Of a stretch of DNA of 11,534 nt, positions 6,727-11,534 are shown one piece after another (positions within the stretch are counted from its first letter, which is position 1; every line of letters begins with the position of its first letter). The translations under genes and the position numbers were made by a program. The notes under the pieces are model-generated. The model had not been told where the DNA came from and did no database searches. It was given only the letters and a program-made list of their open reading frames with translations. The stretch comes from CAJPST01 sp041795785 (GTDB lineage: Bacteria; Pseudomonadota; Gammaproteobacteria; Enterobacterales; Pasteurellaceae): positions 1-11,534 of the forward strand of contig JBHBXR010000164.1 in assembly GCA_041795785.1 (NCBI GenBank). The letters run 5' to 3'.

Positions 6727-6756
6727 AAAAATCCACTGATTTCTCAGTGGATTTTT
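6727..6756. terminator. Bidirectional terminator between manA and iscX
   Basis: A perfect 13-bp stem, AAAAATCCACTGA with TCAGTGGATTTTT, closes a TTTC loop. A-run and T-run on opposite sides let it stop transcription in both directions. It begins 7 bases after the manA stop and ends 2 bases before the iscX stop, so it serves both converging units. Confidence 0.93.
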
Positions 6757-6758
6757 AA

Positions 6759-6953
6759 CTACTCGTACTCATCCAACCAACACAATAAAATGGCTTCGAG
6801 GATTTTTTCATTGGATTTCTGCGGATCATCGTCGAAATCGTCCAGATTGCAAATCCATTGGTGCATATCGGTAAAGCGTACGGTTTTCGGATCCAAATCG
6901 GGATGCAAATCGTACAACGCTTCGGCAATCGCCTGACTGTCTGACCATTTCAT
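6759..6953 (-). CDS. iscX: Iron-sulfur cluster assembly protein IscX
   Basis: Small acidic protein (64 residues; E. coli IscX/YfhJ 66) that binds IscS and iron and tunes cluster assembly. The block DLDPKTVRFTDMHQWICNL at 19-37 and the acidic DDFDDDPQKSNEKILEAILL at 38-57 match E. coli IscX almost exactly, including the acidic patch thought to bind iron or IscS. Its ATG shares one base with the fdx stop codon (TAATG), so translation is probably coupled. It is the last gene of the isc operon and ends at the shared terminator. Confidence 0.96.
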   Translation of the reverse strand: MKWSDSQAIAEALYDLHPDLDPKTVRFTDMHQWICNLDDFDDDPQKSNEKILEAILLCWLDEYE

Positions 6954-7294
6954 TAGTGTGCCGCCTCATTTGCATGGTTGATATTATATTTCGGGATTTC
7001 CACCACCAAGTCCTCATTGCCGATAACGCACTGACAGGATAAACGGCTGTCCATTTCCAATCCCCAAGCCTTATCTAGCATATCTTCTTCCTGCGTCGTC
7101 GCCTCGTTTAAGCTGTCAAAGCCTTCACGAATAACCACATGGCAAGTAGTACAGGCACAAGAACCGTCGCAGGCGTGATGAATTTCCACACCGGCATTGT
7201 GCGCCACTTCCAATAAATTCTCACCTGCCGCTGCATCAACTACCATCCCTTCCGGACAAAATTCCGGATGCGGGAGAAAAACTACTTTTGGCAT
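6953..7294 (-). CDS. fdx: [2Fe-2S] ferredoxin of the ISC system
   Basis: Adrenodoxin-type ferredoxin that supplies electrons for cluster assembly on IscU. The start chosen is ATG 7294, giving 113 residues beginning MPKVVFLPHPEFCPEG as in E. coli (111). AAGGA lies seven bases upstream. A TTG 15 bases further up would add five residues and overlap that ribosome site, so it is rejected. Cluster ligands C42, C48, C51 and C87 are present, plus the extra conserved C46. The family motifs EGFDSL and LDKAWGLE are intact. The start follows the hscA stop by one base, so it is tightly joined to hscA, and it overlaps iscX at TAATG. Confidence 0.97.
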   Translation of the reverse strand: MPKVVFLPHPEFCPEGMVVDAAAGENLLEVAHNAGVEIHHACDGSCACTTCHVVIREGFDSLNEATTQEEDMLDKAWGLEMDSRLSCQCVIGNEDLVVEIPKYNINHANEAAH

Positions 7295-7295
7295 C

Positions 7296-9152
7296 TTAAT
7301 TTCCTTCAATATCTTTTATGTTTTGACCCGCTAACGCCGAACGAATGGATTTATCCATCCGGCGTGCGGCAAATTCCTGTGTTGCCGCATCAAGGGCTTT
7401 GATTCCCTGTTTAATGGCAAGAGAATCGTCCTGTTGCTGTAACTGTTCTAACAAAACAAGTGCATTTTTGACTGCACTTAGTTCTTCGTCGTTTAATAAA
7501 TCCTGATCGTCCGCCAGCGCATTGCGTACGCTTTCAATGACACGCTGCGCTTCAACCCGTTGCTCCACTAACAAACGTAGCTGAATATCTTCTTTCGCAT
7601 GTTCCATTGAGGCTTTCAGCATATTGGCAATTTCATCATCGGTTAAACCGTAAGAAGGTTTCACCTGAATGGAAGATTGCACGCCGGTGGATTTCTCCAA
7701 TGCGGTCACGCTTAATAAACCGTCCGCATCCACCTGATAGGTTACCCGAATATGCGCCGCTCCCGCCGCCATCGGCGGAATACCGCGCAGCGTGAAACGG
7801 GCAAGAGAACGACAATCCGCCACTAATTCACGCTCACCTTGTACGATATGTACTGACATCGCCGTTTGACCGTCTTTAAATGTGGTGAATTCTTGCGCGC
7901 GCGCGACCGGAATGGTGGTATTGCGCGGAATAATTTTTTCCACTAAGCCGCCCATGGTTTCAATGCCCAATGACAGCGGGATCACATCCAACAACAGCAT
8001 TTCCGCATCAGGTTTATTGCCGACTAAAATATCCGCTTGAATCGCCGCACCCAACGCCACCACTTTATCGGGATCAATGGAAGTCAGAGGTCGGCGCCGG
8101 AAAAATTCTCCCACTTGTTCGCGTACATAAGGCACACGGGTGGAACCGCCCACCATCACCACTTCTTTCACTTCATCCACGCTCACGCCGGCATCCTTCA
8201 ATGCACGACGGCAAGCCGATAAAGAGCGTTTCACTAAAGGTTGGATTAATTCGTCAAATTGCGTTCGACTGATTTGCCCCTGCCAATGATGATAATCAAT
8301 CTGCACTCTATCCTGGGTGGTCAGGTTGATTTTAGTCCGGGTTGCCAACTCGGTCAGCTGACGATATTGCTGTTCGTTTTGCGGTTGAATGCCCGCTTGC
8401 GTTGCAATCCAATCCGCTAACAGATGATCAAAATCATCACCGCCCAACGCCGTATCGCCGCCCGTCGCCAATACCTCAAACACACCTTTGGATAAGCGCA
8501 AAATGGAAATATCGAAAGTACCGCCGCCCAAGTCATACACGGCAATCACGCCTTCCTGTCCGCTGTCCAAACCGTATGCAATGGCAGCGGCGGTCGGTTC
8601 GTTCAACAAACGCAAGACGTTCAAACCTGCTAATTTTGCCGCATCTTTGGTGCTTTGGCGCTGCGCGTCATCAAAATAAGCCGGCACGGTAATCACCGCC
8701 CCGGATAACGCTCCGCCCAAACGTTGTTCGGAAAGTGCGGTCAGTTTTTTCAGAATTTCTGCCGAAATCTCTATCGGACTGCGTAACCCTTGTGCGGTTT
8801 TTAATAACGGCAACCCGTTTTCCGTTTGCGCAAATTGATAAGGCAAATTCGGATAACGCTCTTTCACATCCGCCAAGCTACGCCCGATTAAACGCTTCAC
8901 CGAGATCACGGTATTTTGCGGATCCTGACTCGCCATTGCGCCCGCTTCGTAACCGACAATGACGTTCTCTTTCTGAAAATGCACAACGGAAGGTAACAAA
9001 GGGCGTTCTTGTTCGTCCGCCAGAATTTCACTTTGCCCGTTGCGTACCGTTGCCACCAACGAGTTAGTTGTGCCTAAATCAATGCCGACTGCCAATTTAT
9101 GCTGATGTGGCGCCGCACTTTTACCCGGTTCGGTGATTTGCAATAATGCCAT
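7296..9152 (-). CDS. hscA: Hsp70-type chaperone HscA for iron-sulfur cluster transfer
   Basis: ATP-dependent chaperone that, with HscB, binds the LPPVK loop of IscU and promotes cluster release to target proteins. The 618 residues match E. coli HscA (616). Nucleotide-binding domain: GIDLGTTNSLVATV (23-36), NEPTAAAIAYGLD (184-196), YDLGGGTFDISIL (206-218) and VVMVGGSTRVPYVR (331-344). The interdomain linker is LLLDVIPLSLG near 386-396. The substrate-binding domain and helical lid follow to residue 618. It differs from DnaK in the N-terminal extension before the ATPase domain, the shorter length, and its place between hscB and fdx. The ATG follows the hscB stop by 11 bases with only a weak ribosome site (AAGAAG), so it may rely on coupling. 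One uptake sequence lies within it. Confidence 0.97.
   Translation of the reverse strand: MALLQITEPGKSAAPHQHKLAVGIDLGTTNSLVATVRNGQSEILADEQERPLLPSVVHFQKENVIVGYEAGAMASQDPQNTVISVKRLIGRSLADVKERYPNLPYQFAQTENGLPLLKTAQGLRSPIEISAEILKKLTALSEQRLGGALSGAVITVPAYFDDAQRQSTKDAAKLAGLNVLRLLNEPTAAAIAYGLDSGQEGVIAVYDLGGGTFDISILRLSKGVFEVLATGGDTALGGDDFDHLLADWIATQAGIQPQNEQQYRQLTELATRTKINLTTQDRVQIDYHHWQGQISRTQFDELIQPLVKRSLSACRRALKDAGVSVDEVKEVVMVGGSTRVPYVREQVGEFFRRRPLTSIDPDKVVALGAAIQADILVGNKPDAEMLLLDVIPLSLGIETMGGLVEKIIPRNTTIPVARAQEFTTFKDGQTAMSVHIVQGERELVADCRSLARFTLRGIPPMAAGAAHIRVTYQVDADGLLSVTALEKSTGVQSSIQVKPSYGLTDDEIANMLKASMEHAKEDIQLRLLVEQRVEAQRVIESVRNALADDQDLLNDEELSAVKNALVLLEQLQQQDDSLAIKQGIKALDAATQEFAARRMDKSIRSALAGQNIKDIEGN
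8733..8741 (+). repeat. DNA uptake signal sequence (USS) in hscA
   Basis: Exact AAGTGCGGT, read on the hscA strand as Thr-Ala-Leu (within KKLTALSEQR, residues 138-140). Confidence 0.85.
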
Positions 9153-9163
9153 AATTTATCTTC

Positions 9164-9685
9164 TTAAAAATCCATTAGTTGTTCTTCAATCCGTTCTATT
9201 TCCATCGCCAGTTTTTTTACAAAACGCAATCTGTCGTTAATGATTTTTGCCTGTTGCCAGTTTTGTGCAGAAAGTGCGGTGGAAATTTCGCTTAAAATTT
9301 CATTACGGGTTTGTTCGATTTGCCGTGCAAACGCCGTTAATTCATCCGAATCTTGTGAGCGTTCAATTTGTTCCAACTGTTCGCGCCATGCCATTTGTTG
9401 CATTAAAAACGTCATATCATGATTGCTTTTTTCTTCCGTATGCGGATGTTCGCCGCAATGAATGGCAATAATGCTGTCGGCTCGGCTGATCGGATCTTTT
9501 AAAATCTGTAACGCATCGTTGATTTCCGCCGATTTCTGCATTGCCAAACGCTGCTCCTGTGACGAACTGTGCGCGAAATTGTCCGGATGCAACGATTTCT
9601 GCAATGCCAAATAACGTGCCGATAATGCCGCCTGATCCAGCTCAAAGCAAACCGGTAAATCAAATAAAACAAAAGGATTGTTCAT
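9164..9685 (-). CDS. hscB: J-domain co-chaperone HscB
   Basis: Co-chaperone that delivers IscU to HscA and stimulates HscA ATPase. It has 173 residues (E. coli 171). The N-terminal J domain (about 1-75) has the HPD motif at H33-D35 in SLHPDNFAH, then QRLAMQKSAEINDAL and LKDPISRADSI. The C-terminal three-helix domain (about 90-170) that binds IscU includes MTFLMQQMAWREQLE. The ATG at 9685 is preceded by AAGAGAG and sits 11 bases after the iscA stop. One uptake sequence lies near the 3' end. Confidence 0.97.
   Translation of the reverse strand: MNNPFVLFDLPVCFELDQAALSARYLALQKSLHPDNFAHSSSQEQRLAMQKSAEINDALQILKDPISRADSIIAIHCGEHPHTEEKSNHDMTFLMQQMAWREQLEQIERSQDSDELTAFARQIEQTRNEILSEISTALSAQNWQQAKIINDRLRFVKKLAMEIERIEEQLMDF
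9272..9280 (+). repeat. DNA uptake signal sequence (USS) in hscB
   Basis: Exact AAGTGCGGT, read in hscB as Thr-Ala-Leu in the stretch ISTALSAQN. Downstream GGAAATTTCG is AT-rich as in the extended USS. Confidence 0.85.
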
Positions 9686-9696
9686 TAGCCGCTCTC

Positions 9697-10020
9697 TTAA
9701 ACGTTAAAGCTTTCGCCGCAGCCGCATTGGTCTTTCACATTCGGATTGGCGAATTTAAAGCCTTCGTTTAACCCTTCTTTTACGAAATCCAGTTCGGTTC
9801 CGTCTAAATACACCAAACTTTTGGCATCTACGATCACTTTCACGCCGTTTTGTTCGAACACGTTATCATCTTCATTTAGTTCGTCAACAAATTCAAGCAC
9901 ATAAGCCAACCCCGAGCAGCCTGAGGTTTTAATACCGAGACGTAAACCGATGCCTTTGCCGCGATTGGCTAAAAAGGTTTTAACCCGATTGGCGGCACTT
10001 TCCGTTAATGTTATTGCCAT
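9697..10020 (-). CDS. iscA: A-type iron-sulfur carrier IscA
   Basis: A-type carrier (107 residues, exactly the E. coli length) that binds iron or an Fe-S cluster and delivers it to apoproteins. The three ligand cysteines are C35 (KTSGCSGLAY) and C99/C101 (DQCGCGESF). The stretch YLDGTELDFV is typical of IscA/ErpA; ErpA and SufA are less likely because of operon context. The ribosome site AGGAG overlaps the TAG stop of the upstream membrane protein gene, and the ATG follows that stop by 8 bases. Translation of iscA is therefore likely coupled to the upstream gene instead of directly to iscU as in E. coli. Confidence 0.96.
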   Translation of the reverse strand: MAITLTESAANRVKTFLANRGKGIGLRLGIKTSGCSGLAYVLEFVDELNEDDNVFEQNGVKVIVDAKSLVYLDGTELDFVKEGLNEGFKFANPNVKDQCGCGESFNV

Positions 10021-10028
10021 TTGAACTC

Positions 10029-10514
10029 CTAAAAATGTGATGATGAAATAACCGGCGAATTAAATAATCCGTTGATAATAGCGACAATCACCATAGCAAA
10101 GCTGAGCAAGGTGATAATTGTCGCAAACGCCCAAGCTCTCAACGGAGAACGGGCAAAAAATGTCGGGCGAATAAAGGCGGGATAAAGCGACAGAATAAAA
10201 GCGCCTCCCCCCGCGATCAAATAGATATACCAAAAGTTTCCCGTGCCGAATTGGGTTTTATCCGTGATATTGAATGCCGTCAGCACCGACAACAGCGTCA
10301 CTACAGAGGCGGCTCCCGTCACGGCTGCCGGACGCACTTTAAAATACAACAAACTGGCGGTCAACAAAGGCAACCAACAAAACAGCAGTAGATTAACCGT
10401 ATAATCATACAGGGTGATAAAATTCAGTTTCGCCTGATGAGGAAACATCAAAACCGTCGGAATAATTAAACCCGACAATAATATAATGATCGCCGTTGAT
10501 TTTTCGCTAAGCAT
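10029..10514 (-). CDS. Hypothetical multi-pass membrane protein inside the isc operon
   Basis: I do not recognise this 161-residue protein. It is strongly hydrophobic, with about five likely membrane helices near 7-24, 38-58, 63-81, 93-115 and 126-150, short loops, and basic residues at 114-126 (FIRPTFFARSPLRAW) that may face the cytoplasm. It has one cysteine (C46) and no evident metal-binding, nucleotide-binding or catalytic motif. No signal peptide is evident beyond the first helix. It lies between iscU and iscA, a position empty in E. coli. Its stop overlaps the iscA ribosome site, and a 79-base spacer with an inverted uptake-sequence pair separates it from iscU. The ribosome site is weak (GGA, five bases from the ATG). 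A role in iron-sulfur assembly is suggested only by position; a passenger gene is equally possible. Confidence 0.8.
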   Translation of the reverse strand: MLSEKSTAIIILLSGLIIPTVLMFPHQAKLNFITLYDYTVNLLLFCWLPLLTASLLYFKVRPAAVTGAASVVTLLSVLTAFNITDKTQFGTGNFWYIYLIAGGGAFILSLYPAFIRPTFFARSPLRAWAFATIITLLSFAMVIVAIINGLFNSPVISSSHF

Positions 10515-10547
10515 TTTTATCCGAAGAACTAATCAGTTTGATAAAGG

Positions 10548-10590
10548 AAAAGTGCGGTCAAAAATCAATAAAAATTCCGACCGCACTTTT
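10548..10590 (-). terminator. Inverted USS pair forming a hairpin after iscU
   Basis: AAAAGTGCGGTC (10548-10559) and GACCGCACTTTT (10579-10590) are perfect 12-base inverted repeats containing exact uptake sequences at 10550-10558 and 10580-10588, with a 19-base AT-rich loop. Inverted USS pairs after genes are known in Haemophilus as transcription terminators. Here the pair starts 3 bases past the iscU stop, but further isc genes follow, so it may act as a partial terminator. On the minus strand the 3' arm ends TTTT and continues CCTTT, a modest U tract, and the loop is long. Confidence 0.6.
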
Positions 10591-10593
10591 ATA

Positions 10594-10977
10594 TCAGGAA
10601 CCCTTTTTCGCTTTATAGTCGGCGATGGCGGCTTTAATTGCGTCTTCCGCTAAGATGGAGCAGTGCACTTTCACCGGTGGCAATTCCAATTCTTCCGCAA
10701 TTTGGCTGTTTTTAATGGCGCCCGCTTCATCCAAGGATTTGCCTTTTACCCATTCGGTAATCAATGAGCTGGAAGCAATCGCCGAGCCGCAACCGTAAGT
10801 TTTGAATTTTGCGTCTTCGATAATGCCTTCATCGTTCACTTTAATTTGTAACTGCATAACATCGCCGCATGCCGGTGCGCCTACCATGCCGGTGCCTACG
10901 TCCGCCGCTTTTTTATCAAAAGAACCGACGTTGCGCGGGTTCTCGTAATGATCAATCACTTTTTCACTGTATGCCAT
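10594..10977 (-). CDS. iscU: Iron-sulfur cluster scaffold protein IscU
   Basis: Scaffold on which [2Fe-2S] and [4Fe-4S] clusters are built from IscS-derived sulfur and iron. The 127 residues match the E. coli length of 128. Ligands are C37, C63, H105 and C106, with the conserved D39 (APACGDVM) that controls cluster lability. The HscA recognition motif LPPVK is at 99-103. A strong GAGGA ribosome site precedes ATG 10977. It lies 35 bases after iscS. Unlike the E. coli order iscU-iscA, it is followed by a hairpin and an unrelated membrane protein gene. Confidence 0.98.
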   Translation of the reverse strand: MAYSEKVIDHYENPRNVGSFDKKAADVGTGMVGAPACGDVMQLQIKVNDEGIIEDAKFKTYGCGSAIASSSLITEWVKGKSLDEAGAIKNSQIAEELELPPVKVHCSILAEDAIKAAIADYKAKKGS

Positions 10978-11012
10978 AATTATATTCCTCTTTCTATCCG
11001 CCTGTCAGACGA

Positions 11013-11534
11013 TTAATGATGTGTCCATTCAATGCTGTTTAAATCAATGCCTTCTTTAAACATATCCCACAGCGGCGATAATTCTCTTAATTTTTGCACC
11101 GCACTTTTTACCAAATTAATGGTGTAATCAATTTCTTCTTCCGTCGTCCAACGCCCTAAAGTGAAACGAATGGAACTGTGTGCCAACTCGTCGTTTAACC
11201 CGAGCGCACGCAATACATAAGAAGGCTCCAAGCTGGCGGATGTACAAGCGGAGCCGGATGAAACCGCAATATCACGCAATGCCATCATTAAGGATTCGCC
11301 TTCCACATAGTTGAAACTGATGTTCAGATTGCTGCCCAAACGATGTTCCATCGAACCGTTTACATAGGTTTCTTCAATATCTTTCAGACCGTTGTACAAA
11401 CGATTACGCAACGCAGTCAAACGCGGCATTTCGCTTGCCATTTCCTCTTTACAGATACGATAAGCCTCTCCCATACCGACAATTTGATGCACCGGCAATG
11501 TGCCCGAACGCATCCCGCGCTCATGTCCACCGCC
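11013..11534 (-). CDS. iscS: Cysteine desulfurase IscS (C-terminal 173 residues; 5' part off the window)
   Basis: PLP enzyme that takes sulfur from cysteine and passes it to IscU and other acceptors. The window holds the last 173 residues, in frame from the right edge (GGGHERGMRSGTLP). This corresponds to about residue 232 onward of a 404-residue IscS. The internal ATG at 11513 is not the true start. The catalytic persulfide cysteine, in SSGSACTSASLEP, is at partial residue 97, exactly where E. coli numbering gives C328. The C-terminus NSIEWTHH matches the E. coli IscU-binding tail. The PLP lysine lies off the window. iscR would be expected upstream but is not visible. One uptake sequence lies near the 3' end. 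Confidence 0.97.
   Translation of the reverse strand, partial: GGGHERGMRSGTLPVHQIVGMGEAYRICKEEMASEMPRLTALRNRLYNGLKDIEETYVNGSMEHRLGSNLNISFNYVEGESLMMALRDIAVSSGSACTSASLEPSYVLRALGLNDELAHSSIRFTLGRWTTEEEIDYTINLVKSAVQKLRELSPLWDMFKEGIDLNSIEWTHH
11098..11106 (-). repeat. DNA uptake signal sequence (USS) in iscS
   Basis: ACCGCACTT on the plus strand is AAGTGCGGT on the coding strand, read Ser-Ala-Val in LVKSAVQKL. Confidence 0.85.

Noticed and set aside
7295..7309. TTG start for fdx at 7309
   Set aside because: It would overlap the end of hscA and the AAGGA site; ATG 7294 gives the conserved MPKVVFLPH start.
11511..11513. ATG at 11513 as the iscS start
   Set aside because: The frame continues to the window edge with conserved IscS residues (GGGHERG) before it, so it is an internal Met.

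Overview
The window is a bacterial chromosome segment from a member of the Pasteurellaceae. Two things support this. The Frd, ManA and Isc proteins are closest in wording to the Haemophilus/Aggregatibacter/Pasteurella versions I remember. The 9-base uptake signal sequence (USS) AAGTGCGGT occurs nine times on the two strands, against about 0.09 expected by chance in 11.5 kb. This is the USS type of the H. influenzae subclade. Genus and species cannot be fixed from the sequence alone.

Layout. Positions 1764-1 (minus strand, running off the left edge) hold 588 codons of a cas10/csm1 gene, the large subunit of a type III-A CRISPR-Cas effector. The edge cuts it before the GGDD cyclase motif, and it has no stop codon in the window. 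A divergent control region (1765-2025) separates it from frdABCD (2026-5350, plus strand), the anaerobic fumarate reductase, which ends in a strong terminator. manA (5514-6719, plus) follows with its own promoter. A bidirectional terminator at 6727-6756 separates manA from the converging isc operon. That operon reads on the minus strand from the right edge: iscS (partial), iscU, an unrecognised multi-pass membrane protein gene, iscA, hscB, hscA, fdx, iscX.

How the genes work together. FrdA/B form the catalytic head and FrdC/D the membrane anchor of menaquinol:fumarate reductase. FrdB needs three iron-sulfur clusters of the kind the isc operon makes. IscS supplies sulfur, IscU is the scaffold (with its LPPVK motif for HscA), HscB/HscA are the co-chaperone and chaperone that release the cluster, Fdx is the electron donor, and IscA/IscX are accessory factors. 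ManA links mannose and fructose-6-phosphate metabolism and is unrelated to its neighbours.

Most worth a second look: the type III-A CRISPR effector gene at the fumarate reductase flank, which carries two USS and so seems long resident in transformable Pasteurellaceae; the unknown membrane protein gene inside the isc operon, with translation apparently coupled to iscA; and the inverted USS pair between iscU and that gene, which could work as a terminator or attenuator splitting the isc operon. No CRISPR array, insertion sequence, tRNA or rRNA was seen.
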